A DNA stretch of 64,000 nucleotides, from the NCBI RefSeq assembly GCF_028683095.1, contig NZ_JAJUBC010000010.1, forward strand, positions 114,693 to 178,692, in the 5' to 3' direction. Of the stretch, positions 38,433 through 47,716 are shown one piece after another. Positions within the stretch are counted from its first letter, which is position 1; each line of letters starts with the position of its first letter. A program made the position numbers and the translations under genes. The notes beneath the pieces were generated by a model that was not told the DNA's origin, searched no databases, and saw nothing but the letters and a program-made list of their open reading frames with translations. The DNA comes from Enterovibrio gelatinilyticus (lineage in GTDB: Bacteria > Pseudomonadota > Gammaproteobacteria > Enterobacterales > Vibrionaceae).

Positions 38433-39203
38433 TTAGTTTTTCGCTTTTGCTGCCGCTTTAGCGATAGCTGCAAAGCTGTCAGCGATCAATGCTGCGCCAC
38501 CAACCAATGCACCATCGATGTCTGGTTGTGCGAAGTATGCTTCAGCGTTTTCAGGCTTAACAGAACCGCCGTATTGGATAACAACGTTCTTCGCCACTTC
38601 TTCGCTCTTTTCAGCGATGTGCGCGCGAATTGCTGCGTGGATGCGCTGTGCGTCGTCTGCCGTTGCTGCTTTGCCCGTGCCGATAGCCCAGATTGGTTCG
38701 TACGCGATAACTGCGCCGTTCAGTGCTTCAACGCCTTGGGTGTTGATCACTGCGTCAAGTTGACGAGCACATACTGCAACGGTCTCGCCTGCTTCGTTTT
38801 GTGCATCAGACTCACCAATACAAAGAACAGGAACTAGGCCATTCTCTTTTAGGAATGCAAATTTCTTAGCAACGAACTCGTCAGACTCTTCGTGGTATTC
38901 ACGACGCTCTGAGTGACCGATGATGATGTGAGTTGCACCGAAGTCTTTCAGCATATCAGGAGAGATATCGCCAGTGAACGCGCCGCTTAGATTAACGTCA
39001 ACGTTCTGTGCACCCAAAATGATTTTGCTTTCCGCTTTACCTAGCAGTTGCTCTGCCAGATCCAAGTACATAACAGGTGGCGCGATAGCAACATCAACAC
39101 CTTCTACACCATTAAGTTCAGCTTCAAGACCTTTGATAAGCTCAGCTACCATTGTCTTGTTACCGTTAAGTTTCCAGTTACCCATTACTAGTGGACGGCG
39201 CAT
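38433..39203 (-). CDS. tpiA: Triosephosphate isomerase
   Basis: Interconverts dihydroxyacetone phosphate and glyceraldehyde-3-phosphate. The 256-residue product has the active-site N/K pair in MGNWKLNG, catalytic histidine in [11 protein letters not shown], the catalytic glutamate in [12 protein letters not shown] and the phosphate loop GGSVKPENA and [13 protein letters not shown] at 39203; an open frame seven codons further is not conserved. Single gene. Confidence 0.98.
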   Translation of the reverse strand: MRRPLVMGNWKLNGNKTMVAELIKGLEAELNGVEGVDVAIAPPVMYLDLAEQLLGKAESKIILGAQNVDVNLSGAFTGDISPDMLKDFGATHIIIGHSERREYHEESDEFVAKKFAFLKENGLVPVLCIGESDAQNEAGETVAVCARQLDAVINTQGVEALNGAVIAYEPIWAIGTGKAATADDAQRIHAAIRAHIAEKSEEVAKNVVIQYGGSVKPENAEAYFAQPDIDGALVGGAALIADSFAAIAKAAAKAKN

Positions 39204-39481
39204 AGGAATTTCTCCGTAATCCAATTATCAAAATCAATTGCTGGGAACGATAACAGCAGACCTGTCAGCATTTCCTGCTCAAAATCATAAATGCCATCGT
39301 TTTTACGCGTTTTACGCCGAAATGTGAACCTTTGAGTAACAAATTTTCGTTATAAATTTTCGGATTGGCGTGAAAATCAGGTATTGGCAAGGTGTGATCT
39401 GAGGTCAGATTTCCTCATCACAGTAACAATCGTCCGAAATGCTGGGGTAAAGTGGCTCAATATCGTAACAAGGAGCAAGTT

Positions 39482-39832
39482 ATGCCCCATATTGTCATGG
39501 AGTACAGTGATCCGGTATCAGAGCGGGTCAATATTGGTCAATTGCTAGAAGACTTACATCAAACTGCGATAGGCAGTGGGGAGTTTGGGGCGGCAGATGT
39601 TAAATCTCGCGCCTACGCCAGTCACGAATGGTTAGTCGGGGAGAATGACAACCAAGAAAACTTTATTCATGTGACCTTGTGGTTACTTGATGGGCGTGAC
39701 GAAAAACAGAAACATAACCTGAGCCACGCGTTTCTCGATGTTCTCAAACAGCACGGGACGGAAGTCGCCAGTTTAACGGTGGATGTGCGAGACATGGACA
39801 GGCGCTGGTATGCCAAGGCAACAAAAGAATAA
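39482..39832 (+). CDS. 5-carboxymethyl-2-hydroxymuconate delta-isomerase family protein
   Basis: A 116-residue protein of the CHMI branch of the tautomerase superfamily. It starts MPHIVMEYSD, leaving the catalytic proline at the N-terminus after methionine removal. The family isomerises 5-carboxymethyl-2-hydroxymuconate in homoprotocatechuate breakdown, but no other gene of that pathway is nearby, so the substrate here is uncertain. The ATG at 39482 is fixed by the N-terminal proline rule; AGGAGCAAG precedes it. Confidence 0.85.
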   Translation: MPHIVMEYSDPVSERVNIGQLLEDLHQTAIGSGEFGAADVKSRAYASHEWLVGENDNQENFIHVTLWLLDGRDEKQKHNLSHAFLDVLKQHGTEVASLTVDVRDMDRRWYAKATKE

Positions 39833-39895
39833 AACACGGTTTATTGAAGCGAGAAGGCTGCAACATGTTGAGCCTGCTGCATCAGGCATGTAAAA

Positions 39896-39921
39896 AAGAG
39901 GCGGTGGCAATAAGCCACCGC
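39896..39921 (-). terminator. Terminator after the DUF3135 gene
   Basis: GCGGTGGC-loop-GCCACCGC hairpin with, on the minus strand, CTCTTTTTT following. Confidence 0.8.
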
Positions 39922-39933
39922 GTAAAGACTGAG

Positions 39934-40272
39934 TTATCCCTCCACGGCAACAGTTTCTCTGTCGCGCTTCGGTTGCAATGTAGTGACGGTTGCGCTTCGC
40001 TCAGTTAAAGCTGAAGGGTCATTGACGGCCGTAGCAAAACGATCAAACTGACGCATCAGTTCTTTCATCAATAACGCATTAACATGGTTAGGATTTTTTC
40101 CTGAACTTATCACACGATTAATGTGGCTCATTTGGGCACGCAATTGTGGTTGCATGCTTTCGTTTGCACTTTCGATGATCTCTTCGCTCATCTCAATTCT
40201 TAGCGCTTCTAGTGCCTGCGGGTTGGATTCCGCTAATGCTTTTAATTCATCAAATGAAGGCAGAGTTTTCAT
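39934..40272 (-). CDS. DUF3135-like hypothetical protein
   Basis: A 112-residue mostly helical, charged protein. Its start MKTLPSFDELKALAESNPQA and the following E/R-rich helix fit the DUF3135 pattern. No signal peptide, membrane helix or catalytic motif. Function unknown. The ATG at 40272 removes eight non-conserved upstream codons. Single gene with its own terminator, next to fpr. Confidence 0.75.
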   Translation of the reverse strand: MKTLPSFDELKALAESNPQALEALRIEMSEEIIESANESMQPQLRAQMSHINRVISSGKNPNHVNALLMKELMRQFDRFATAVNDPSALTERSATVTTLQPKRDRETVAVEG

Positions 40273-40610
40273 GGCATTACTCCTTTGGCTGCGCATGACT
40301 TGCCTTTGACTATACGGTTAAAAATTGAGCGATCAATCACACCGGTGACTCATAAGTGAGACGTTCTTGTTCGTGGGGTTTGGTGTGTTTTTAGTTTGAT
40401 ACAGGTAATTGTTTGATAGGGAGAGAAAACACGACATGCGGTATTTTTATGTCTCAATAATGAGTCATACATGTAAAAAGTGCTGTTGGCGATTGCGGGG
40501 AAGAGTAATGAGGTGTTTTTTGCTGAATCTCTCATTGTTGACCGTCAATCGCGGCCTCTGGCAATGAGAGCTTCGAGAGATGATATCGAACAGGGAATCC
40601 GTTGCTGGGC
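40273..40610. other. 338-base intergenic region, no gene seen
   Basis: Lies between the DUF3135 gene start and the fpr stop. Short open frames here on both strands lack ribosome sites and recognisable sequence. It should hold the DUF3135 promoter; no clear fpr terminator was found. Confidence 0.5.
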
Positions 40611-41354
40611 TTACCAGTACCGCTCTGTGGTAATGTGCCCCGGCTTACGACGAAGGTGTTTTTCTAGCCCTTTGAGTTGGAGCAGTGCTCGTACATCTTT
40701 TACCATTTGAGGGTTGCCACATAACATAACGTGGCTTTTTTCTGGCGAGAGCGGTAAACCGACGACTCGCTCTAGCATTCCGTCTTCCAAAGCATGGGTT
40801 ATACGCCCTGATAAGGCACCTGCAGTGGGCTCTCTGCTTACAAATGGTTGCACCAATATCTGATCGCTGTGCTTTTTCTTCAGCGCATTTATTTCAGCTT
40901 GGTAACTCAGGTCTGCTGAGAATCGCACAGCATGGATCAGCACCACTTTTCGAAACCGCTGCCACACTTCCTGTTCTTGTAAGATAGACAAGAAAGGGCC
41001 TAGCGCCGTGCCAGTTGATATCATCCACAAATGTTCGCTCTCTGGAATGTCGTCAAGCGTGAAAAAGCCAGTTGCCTCTTTGGTGATCATGACGGTATCG
41101 CCTGCCTCCAGCTCATGAAGGCGAGGAGAGAGAAGCCCATCAGCCACTCGGGTGGCATAGATCTCTAGGTATTTACTGCTGGGTGGATTGACATAGGAGT
41201 ATGCACGCTGAATGAGCTTTCCATCGATCTCTAGGCCCAACTTGGCAAATTGACCTGCTGCAAACGGCGCGACGTCGGCGTCCAGCGTTAGGCTGAAAAG
41301 ATCTTTATTCCAGCGTCTGTTTTCAATGACTTCCGCTTTGATCCAAGTCGACAT
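40611..41354 (-). CDS. fpr: Ferredoxin/flavodoxin-NADP(+) reductase
   Basis: FAD enzyme that moves electrons between NADPH and ferredoxin or flavodoxin, used in oxidative-stress response and Fe-S assembly. The 247-residue product has the FAD motif RAYSYVNPPSS, the NADP motif STGTALGPFLS, and CGNPQMV near the C-terminus. The ATG at 41354 is preferred over a GTG two codons before. It follows the Cys-rich regulator gene by 40 bases and is likely co-transcribed with it. Confidence 0.94.
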   Translation of the reverse strand: MSTWIKAEVIENRRWNKDLFSLTLDADVAPFAAGQFAKLGLEIDGKLIQRAYSYVNPPSSKYLEIYATRVADGLLSPRLHELEAGDTVMITKEATGFFTLDDIPESEHLWMISTGTALGPFLSILQEQEVWQRFRKVVLIHAVRFSADLSYQAEINALKKKHSDQILVQPFVSREPTAGALSGRITHALEDGMLERVVGLPLSPEKSHVMLCGNPQMVKDVRALLQLKGLEKHLRRKPGHITTERYW

Positions 41355-41394
41355 ACACACTCCTTTAGCAAAATAGTTATCGGGATGACGCGTG

Positions 41395-42015
41395 TTAGCT
41401 TTTGTGTTGAACGTTATAAGTGCAACGGCGTTGTCCCTTTATGATGTGTTCGTCTCGCGTGACCTCATACTCGTCGCCAAGCACAGTTTGAAAAATATGC
41501 TTTTCAGATTTGCATAAGGCTGGGCATCGCTTCGCGGCCTGACAGATAGGGCAATGATTCTCGACTAGCAGGAAGCCTGTTTCGGTTTCCTGAAGCTCTG
41601 CCATATAACCTTCTTTCTCTCTAAGATAAGCCAAGGTTTCAAGTTTAGCCTTTAAATTATGGCAATCTTTGAGCGCATCGCGATATTGTTGCAACGTCTT
41701 TTCTTCTCGTTGCTGAATCACCTTGGTGAGTCCTGATTCGCCAAACAAACTTTCCACTGATTCAATCACTGATATCGCGAGGTCGCCATGGCTGTCAGCA
41801 AATCGACGGTGGCCTTCGGCGGTCAACGACCAATGGCGAGTCGGGCGGCCAACTTTGACGCGAATATCACTAAAATCCAGCAGACCATCATCTTCCATAG
41901 TTTGAAGATGTTGGCGAATTCCCATGGTCGTCATGCCCATTTCATCGGCCAATACGCGCGCACTGATTGCCCCTTCGCGTTTTATCTTGTGCAGGATTTT
42001 GTCGACTGTTTTCAT
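41395..42015 (-). CDS. HTH regulator with C-terminal cysteine cluster (COG2345/SufR-like)
   Basis: A 206-residue protein with an N-terminal winged HTH (DKILHKIKREGAISARVLAD, then MTTMGIRQHLQTMEDDGLL and VGRPTRHWSLTAEG) and a C-terminal cysteine set: C155, C158, C164, C168 and C198 (HCPICQAAKRCPALC ... RRCTY). This layout resembles COG2345 regulators and SufR, some of which bind an Fe-S cluster. Cluster binding here is inferred. It precedes fpr in the same direction and is divergent from the emrAB-type pair, so it may control both. Confidence 0.83.
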   Translation of the reverse strand: MKTVDKILHKIKREGAISARVLADEMGMTTMGIRQHLQTMEDDGLLDFSDIRVKVGRPTRHWSLTAEGHRRFADSHGDLAISVIESVESLFGESGLTKVIQQREEKTLQQYRDALKDCHNLKAKLETLAYLREKEGYMAELQETETGFLLVENHCPICQAAKRCPALCKSEKHIFQTVLGDEYEVTRDEHIIKGQRRCTYNVQHKS

Positions 42016-42320
42016 CGTGATCTCATTTGTTCGCTTTACGTTCCATTATGAAGCGAGCTCGCTAAATAAAGCAATATCTTTACTTAAGAATTACAAGAGC
42101 TGTGAAGGTGGTGCTGGCAACCAACATGGGTCAGGGTCAACGAAGAGACCACTTGGTTTGGGGTGTCATTAAAGTGAGAAGCACTGTCACAACTTTAAAA
42201 ACTGAATAAGAAACTTGATGAGTTACGCCTTGTTAGACCGCAAAGGCTGAAGCCTGTTACTAGACTCTCCCAACTTGACCTGTGTGTGTAGGTCACATTG
42301 TGGGTTTACTGGGAGGTTTC
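42016..42320. other. 305-base divergent promoter region, regulator / efflux pair
   Basis: No coding frame is supported. It should hold promoters for the regulator-fpr unit and the efflux pair. A 20-base inverted repeat (TGACCT-N8-AGGTCA, 42276-42295) lies 25 bases before the efflux start. Confidence 0.55.
42276..42295. promoter_or_regulatory. Inverted repeat before the emrA-like gene (possible operator)
   Basis: TGACCT-GTGTGTGT-AGGTCA is a perfect 6-bp inverted repeat with an 8-base spacer, placed 25 bases upstream of the emrA-like start and partly overlapping a TTGACC that could be a -35 element. Confidence 0.5.
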
Positions 42321-43352
42321 ATGGCTGAAAAACGTGGTTTTCCTTTTCGTAACGTTTTCATCCTCGTTGGGGTTGCTGCCGTATTGGTCGCAGCTGCATA
42401 TTTCTACGTTCGTCATCAGGAGAAATACCCCAGCACAGATGATGCCTACGTACACGGTAATATCTTATACATTGCGCCGCAGGTGAGCGGTCAATTGATT
42501 GAAGTGAACGTGGATGATTTTCAACATGTTGATAAGGGTGCGGTGATTGCCAGAATTGACCCGTCGGCTTATCAAGCGCGTGTTGAACAGGCGCAAGCAG
42601 CTTATGAAAATGCGACCGCAGCTAACAAGGCAACCAGTGATGCGATTGTGGGTGCAAGTGCCCGTATTCGCGCAGCGTCTGCGCAGTTGCTGGATGTGGA
42701 AGCCAAATATCGACGCAATATGGCGTTAGTAGAAAAGGGGTTGCTGCCAAAGCAAGCCGGCAGTGATTTGAAAGCGGAACTCGCCGCAGCCAAGAATAAT
42801 TTGGATGCATCGCGTGCCGCTATGTCCCAGCTGATCAGTGAGCAAGGCGCTTCTGGCTCTGCCGCACCTCTCGTGCGCCAAGCGGCCGCCGCATTATCTG
42901 AAGCATCGCTCAACCTTTCGTATACCTCGATTGTTGCGCCGACGTCGGGCACCTTGGGTGATGTGAAAGTTCGTCCAGGAAGTGTGGTTGCACCCGGTCA
43001 GGCGCTCATGCCATTGATAGAGGATGATTCATTCTGGGTTGAGGCTAATTACAAAGAAGATGACATTGGTCGTATCGACGCGGATATGACGGCGAATATT
43101 GTCTTGGATATGTATTCCGATACGTCGTTTAGTGGCGTTGTTCAGGCGATATCTCCAGCGAGCGGTTCTTCGTTCTCCCTGCTTCCTCCCGAAAATGCTA
43201 CGGGTAACTGGGTGAAAGTGCCGCAGCGCTTTCCCGTGCGTTTAAGCATTAAAACGGAGGGCAATACACGACCCTTGCGTGTCGGCGCTAGCGCAACGGT
43301 TACGATTGATACATTGAACCGCGCTGAAGGCAATGGCGATGACAGCCAGTAG
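42321..43352 (+). CDS. emrA: HlyD/EmrA family efflux adaptor (membrane fusion protein)
   Basis: A 343-residue periplasmic adaptor linking the inner-membrane pump to an outer-membrane channel. It has one N-terminal membrane helix (about 10-27, NVFILVGVAAVLVAAAYFYV), a lipoyl/barrel-sandwich half (YIAPQVSGQLIEVNV and YTSIVAPTSGTLGDV) and a long helical hairpin in between. GGGAGG precedes the ATG at 42321; the frame is open upstream. Overlaps the DHA2 transporter gene by 20 bases. The EmrA name is by family; exact substrates are unknown. Confidence 0.88.
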   Translation: MAEKRGFPFRNVFILVGVAAVLVAAAYFYVRHQEKYPSTDDAYVHGNILYIAPQVSGQLIEVNVDDFQHVDKGAVIARIDPSAYQARVEQAQAAYENATAANKATSDAIVGASARIRAASAQLLDVEAKYRRNMALVEKGLLPKQAGSDLKAELAAAKNNLDASRAAMSQLISEQGASGSAAPLVRQAAAALSEASLNLSYTSIVAPTSGTLGDVKVRPGSVVAPGQALMPLIEDDSFWVEANYKEDDIGRIDADMTANIVLDMYSDTSFSGVVQAISPASGSSFSLLPPENATGNWVKVPQRFPVRLSIKTEGNTRPLRVGASATVTIDTLNRAEGNGDDSQ

Positions 43353-44925
43353 CCTTAACACCTCAAGTTCTAGCCCCCATGCTCCTAGTGCGCAGGTTCC
43401 TAGCGCACATGGCCCGCTGCCAGCAGGGCCAGGACGTTTAATGATCACGTTGGCAGTGATGCTTTCTGCCATCATGGTGTTGCTCGACATGACGATCGCT
43501 AATGTGTCGCTGCCGCATATGATGGGGTCGTTAGGTGTGACGTCTGAACAGGTGACGTGGGTGCTAACGTCTTACTCAATGGCTGAAGCGATTTTCATCC
43601 CGCTTGCGAGTTATTTCAGCCTGCGCTTTGGTTCTCGGCGTTTGCTGTTGGTGTCAGTGGCTGGATTTATGGCGATGTCAGCGGCGTGTGGGCAAGCTGA
43701 CTCATTAACGGAAATGATCGTGTTTCGAATCCTTCAAGGCGCATTCGGGGCATCGGTGATCCCTTTGTCTCAATCCATCATGATCCAAATCTATCCGCCG
43801 GAAGAGCGCGGCAAGGCCATGGCATTGTTCTCGGTTGGCATATTGCTCGGTCCCATTCTTGGTCCCACAGTCGGCGGCGTGATCACCGAACACATGGACT
43901 GGCGCTGGATATTTTATGTCAATGTGCCAGTGGGGCTACTTTGCTTGAGTTTGTTGGCGATATTTGTTCGCCTCGATGGGCGAGACAAAACCTCGGTGGA
44001 CTGGCCGCTGGTATTTGGCATGGCGATTGGTATTGGTTTGCTGCAACTGGTGCTTGAACGCGGCAACCAAGATGGCTGGTTTAGCTCTAATACGATTTTG
44101 TTCGCCTTTATCATCAGCATGATAGCGTGGGCGTTTTTCTTGCTGCGATCGTTTAAAACCAAAGGCGATATTGCGCCTATGTGGCTGTTAAAAGACCGAA
44201 ACTTGCTGTTGTCATGCATTGTGATGACGGGATTTTCGATGGGGATGTTTGGCATCACCCAATTGCAGCCGATGATGTTAGAGCAACTGCTGAATTATCC
44301 GGTTGATACGACAGGTTTCGTGATGGCACCGCGTGGTATTGCCTCTGCAATTGTGCTGATATCGATTTCTCGCATTATCGACCGGCTCGACCCGCGTATG
44401 CTGATTGTCGTGGGTTTGGTGCTCAATGGTATCGGTAGCTTCATGATGATGAGCTATTCGCTCGACATTGATGTTTACTGGGTATTGTTGCCAAGCATCA
44501 TTCAAGGTGCTGGCATGGGATTGGTGTTTGCACCGCTCAGCCAGTTGGCGTATGCCACGTTATCACCGAACAACACTGTCGGTGGGGCGGTGGTCTTCAA
44601 TCTTTGTCGAACCTTGGGTAGCTCGTTTGGGATTTCTATCGTGAACACCTACTTTAGCCAAATTCAGCAGAAGGAATGGCACGCCTTAGGCGGCGGAGTG
44701 ACTCCGGACAATCCGGCAGTTCAGCAACTTGCTGCCTCTCAGGGCGTGACGGTGACCGATCCAAGCTTCATTGCCTCTGTGACTCAATTATTGCATGAGC
44801 AATCGACGTTGTTGGCGTTTGTTTACTCGTTCGGTTTTATCATGGTGTCTTACATTGTTTTGATCCCTTTGCTCGCACTCTTTAAGCGCCCGCCAGTTAA
44901 GGCAAACTTGAAACAAGAAACATAA
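43333..44925 (+). CDS. emrB: DHA2 family (EmrB-like) major facilitator drug transporter
   Basis: A 530-residue proton-driven exporter with about 14 membrane helices. An Ala/Ser/Pro-rich N-terminal tail of ~30 residues is followed by MLSAIMVLLDMTIANVSLPH (DHA2 motif D1), RILQGAFGASVIPLSQ and motif C GPILGPTVGGVI. It overlaps the adaptor gene by 20 bases, showing co-expression. Together they form an Emr-type pump for drugs or other amphiphiles. Confidence 0.92.
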   Translation: MAMTASSLNTSSSSPHAPSAQVPSAHGPLPAGPGRLMITLAVMLSAIMVLLDMTIANVSLPHMMGSLGVTSEQVTWVLTSYSMAEAIFIPLASYFSLRFGSRRLLLVSVAGFMAMSAACGQADSLTEMIVFRILQGAFGASVIPLSQSIMIQIYPPEERGKAMALFSVGILLGPILGPTVGGVITEHMDWRWIFYVNVPVGLLCLSLLAIFVRLDGRDKTSVDWPLVFGMAIGIGLLQLVLERGNQDGWFSSNTILFAFIISMIAWAFFLLRSFKTKGDIAPMWLLKDRNLLLSCIVMTGFSMGMFGITQLQPMMLEQLLNYPVDTTGFVMAPRGIASAIVLISISRIIDRLDPRMLIVVGLVLNGIGSFMMMSYSLDIDVYWVLLPSIIQGAGMGLVFAPLSQLAYATLSPNNTVGGAVVFNLCRTLGSSFGISIVNTYFSQIQQKEWHALGGGVTPDNPAVQQLAASQGVTVTDPSFIASVTQLLHEQSTLLAFVYSFGFIMVSYIVLIPLLALFKRPPVKANLKQET

Positions 44926-44979
44926 TTCGATTCCCAAGCAGTGCAATTGGGCGATCGAAATCGCGGGCAAACAGGCAAT

Positions 44980-45006
44980 AAAAAAGCACGCCGTGGCGTG
45001 CTTTTC
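44980..45006. terminator. Bidirectional terminator between emrB-like gene and glpX
   Basis: AAAAAGCACGCC-GTGGCGTGCTTTT hairpin between convergent genes. Confidence 0.85.
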
Positions 45007-45027
45007 TGCATCAATGGAAACCGATGA

Positions 45028-46035
45028 TTATAGGATGATTGCTTTCACTGCGTCGTCTTTACGATCCATGTAGTGGATGGATTTAATACGACGGATAGTG
45101 CGGCACTTACCACGGATCAATAGCGTTTCGGTGGTGGCAATGTTGCCCTTGCGGGTAATGCCTTCCAATAGATCGCCTTTGGTAATGCCAGTAGCAGAGA
45201 AGATGACATTGTCGCTGCTGGCCATGTCTGACATGCTCAAGCAAACATTGGTTTCAATGCCCATTTCTTTACAGCGCGCGATTTCAATCTCGCCCATGCG
45301 GCGGTTTTCTTCGTTGTCTTCTTTCACTTCGTGGCGTGGCAGTAGACGACCATTCATGTCACCGCCTAAAGCGCGAATTACCGCGGCAGAAACAACACCT
45401 TCAGGTGCGCCGCCAATGCCGTACATGAGGTCAACTTCGCTGTCAGGCATACAGGTCAGGATAGACGCAGCAACGTCACCATCAGGGATGGCAAAAACGC
45501 GCACGCCCATTTCCTGCATTTCGCGGATGGTGTCATCGTGGCGGGGTTTTGCCAGCGTAGTTACAACCAGCTCATCCAGTGATTTACCCAAAGCCTTAGC
45601 AACATTGATTAGGTTGTCACGCAGTGGCAGGTCAAGGTTGATGATGCCTTTTGCTTCAGGCCCCACACACAGTTTTTCCATGTACATGTCTGGTGCTTTT
45701 AAGAAGCTGCCTTTCTCGGCGGCTGCGAGCACAGCTAGCGCATTGGATTGGCCCATCGCGGTCATACGTGTGCCTTCGATAGGATCGACGGCAATATCAA
45801 CCGCATCACCGCCTAAACCGACTTTTTCACCAATGAATAGCATCGGTGCATCGTCGATCTCGCCTTCACCAATAACAATTTCACCTTCGATTTCGGTTTT
45901 GTTCAGAAGAATACGCATTACTTCTACTGCTGCACCGTCTGCTGCGTTCTTGTCACCGCGGCCAAGCCACTTGTAACCCGCCAGTGCCGCGCCCTCTGTG
46001 ACGCGTGAAAAAGCCATCGCTAAATCGCGTTTCAT
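45028..46035 (-). CDS. glpX: Class II fructose-1,6-bisphosphatase
   Basis: Gluconeogenic hydrolysis of fructose 1,6-bisphosphate. The 335-residue GlpX-type product has IVIGEGEIDDAPMLFIGE, the metal site DPIEGTRM, GIGGAPEGVVSAA and LLPRHEVK. The frame extends 11 codons upstream; the ATG at 46035 (MKRDLAMAFSRVTEGAAL) matches the family. It follows glpK but a terminator-like hairpin (46157-46181) lies between them. Confidence 0.96.
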   Translation of the reverse strand: MKRDLAMAFSRVTEGAALAGYKWLGRGDKNAADGAAVEVMRILLNKTEIEGEIVIGEGEIDDAPMLFIGEKVGLGGDAVDIAVDPIEGTRMTAMGQSNALAVLAAAEKGSFLKAPDMYMEKLCVGPEAKGIINLDLPLRDNLINVAKALGKSLDELVVTTLAKPRHDDTIREMQEMGVRVFAIPDGDVAASILTCMPDSEVDLMYGIGGAPEGVVSAAVIRALGGDMNGRLLPRHEVKEDNEENRRMGEIEIARCKEMGIETNVCLSMSDMASSDNVIFSATGITKGDLLEGITRKGNIATTETLLIRGKCRTIRRIKSIHYMDRKDDAVKAIIL

Positions 46036-46156
46036 CCGATCTCCAGTGTCATTATTTTGTGGAATCAAAAGCCATCAGCATCGTTGTCTGATAGCGAAAA
46101 AACTCGGCGCGGATTCTACCATATGCAAAAAGGAAACGTTTGCGTTTTTGTGGCAA

Positions 46157-46181
46157 GAAAAAAGGGGCAAGCCCCTTTTTC
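46157..46181 (-). terminator. Terminator after glpK
   Basis: AAAAAAGGGGC-AA-GCCCCTTTTT symmetric hairpin, on the minus strand followed by TTTTTTC, between glpK and glpX. Confidence 0.8.
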
Positions 46182-46210
46182 GATGCAAAGTCAGACCATT
46201 AGCGTGGGGA

Positions 46211-47716
46211 TTAGTCGACTTCCCAACCTTTTGAGCATTCAACAGCACGCTTCCAACCGCGATGTCGGCGATCTCGTTTTCCGTCGTCATCACTTGGGCT
46301 AAAGCATCGATCAATTTCTGCTTTGTTTTTTAGTTCGTCAATGCTGCCCCAGAACCCCACGGCAAGACCTGCTAAGTAGGCTGAACCTAATGCGGTGACT
46401 TCGGTCACTTTAGGGCGATGTACCTCGGTGTTAAGTACGTCAGACTGGAACTGCATAAGGAAGTTGTTGGCCACTGCACCACCATCGACTTTGAGAAAAT
46501 CGAGTTTGATGCCTGAATCGGCTTCCATTGCGGTTAATACATCTAGCGATTGGTAGGCGATGCCTTCGAGTGTTGCGCGAATAATATGGTTGGCATTGAC
46601 GCCACGCGTGATACCAACAATGGTGCCTCGTGCATAAGGGTCCCAATGCGGTGCACCGAGCCCCGTGAAGGCGGGCACGACGTAGACGCCATTACTGGTA
46701 TCCACTGAGGTGGCAAAGTATTCGGAGTCTTTGGCATCTTTGATTAAGTGCATTTCATCACGTAGCCATTGAATCGACGCGCCGCCCATAAACACAGCAC
46801 CTTCTAGTGCGTAGGCCACGTCACCTTTGGGGCCACAGGCGAGGGTCGTTAGTAGGCCATTGTGAGACGTCACTTTTTCTTTGCCGGTATTCATGAGCAA
46901 AAAGCAGCCCGTCCCATAGGTGTTTTTTGCCTGGCCGGCTTCTACGCACATTTGGCCAAACAACGCGGCTTGTTGGTCGCCAGCAATACCCGCTATTGGG
47001 ACTCGTGTGCCGCCTTTTCCGCCGAGGTTGGCTTTGCCGTATACCTCAGAAGAGGATTTGACTTGAGGCATCATGGCGCGAGGGATCCCTAGCGCTTTGA
47101 GTAGTGTTTCATCCCATTGGAGTGTGTTGATATTAAACAGCATGGTGCGACTTGCGTTGGTATAGTCGGTAACGTGTACCTTGCCTTGGGTCATTTTCCA
47201 AATCAGCCATGTATCGACGGTACCGAATAGCAGGTCACCCTTCTCAGCCAATTCATAGGCGCCCTCTACATGATCCAAAATCCATTTGATTTTGGTGCCT
47301 GAAAAGTAGGGGTCGACCACTAAGCCCGTGTTCTCTCGGATATAGTCTTCAAAACCATCGGATTTCAACTGTTCGCAGATAGGTGCAGTGCGGCGACACT
47401 GCCAGACAATCGCATTGTAGATGGGTTTTCCAGTATGACGGTTCCACACAATGGTGGTTTCACGCTGGTTAGTGATGCCGAGGGCTGCAATTTCATCTGA
47501 GCGGATACCCATTTTACCGACGGCTTCGACCAAGGTGGACATTTGCGTGGCATATATTTCTAGCGGATCGTGTTCAACCCAGCCTGACTGAGGATAGATT
47601 TGAGGGAATTCCCGCTGGACGACCGTGACAATGTTTGCGTCGTGGTCAAGGATCACGGCTCGAGAACTGGTGGTTCCTTGATCTAATGCGACAACGTATT
47701 TTTGCTCGGTGCTCAT
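46211..47716 (-). CDS. glpK: Glycerol kinase
   Basis: Phosphorylates glycerol to sn-glycerol-3-phosphate; the FGGY-family enzyme has 501 residues. Motifs include [43 protein letters not shown] and the C-terminal [19 protein letters not shown]. The ATG at 47716 (MSTEQKYVV) is chosen; 20 upstream codons are not conserved. In E. coli the glycerol channel glpF precedes glpK; here it is missing and a long non-coding stretch precedes the gene. Confidence 0.97.
   Translation of the reverse strand: MSTEQKYVVALDQGTTSSRAVILDHDANIVTVVQREFPQIYPQSGWVEHDPLEIYATQMSTLVEAVGKMGIRSDEIAALGITNQRETTIVWNRHTGKPIYNAIVWQCRRTAPICEQLKSDGFEDYIRENTGLVVDPYFSGTKIKWILDHVEGAYELAEKGDLLFGTVDTWLIWKMTQGKVHVTDYTNASRTMLFNINTLQWDETLLKALGIPRAMMPQVKSSSEVYGKANLGGKGGTRVPIAGIAGDQQAALFGQMCVEAGQAKNTYGTGCFLLMNTGKEKVTSHNGLLTTLACGPKGDVAYALEGAVFMGGASIQWLRDEMHLIKDAKDSEYFATSVDTSNGVYVVPAFTGLGAPHWDPYARGTIVGITRGVNANHIIRATLEGIAYQSLDVLTAMEADSGIKLDFLKVDGGAVANNFLMQFQSDVLNTEVHRPKVTEVTALGSAYLAGLAVGFWGSIDELKNKAEIDRCFSPSDDDGKRDRRHRGWKRAVECSKGWEVD

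Noticed and set aside
45077..45976. 299-codon plus-strand frame opposite glpX
   Set aside because: Long but serine- and arginine-rich, an antisense shadow of the GlpX coding frame, which carries all the known motifs.
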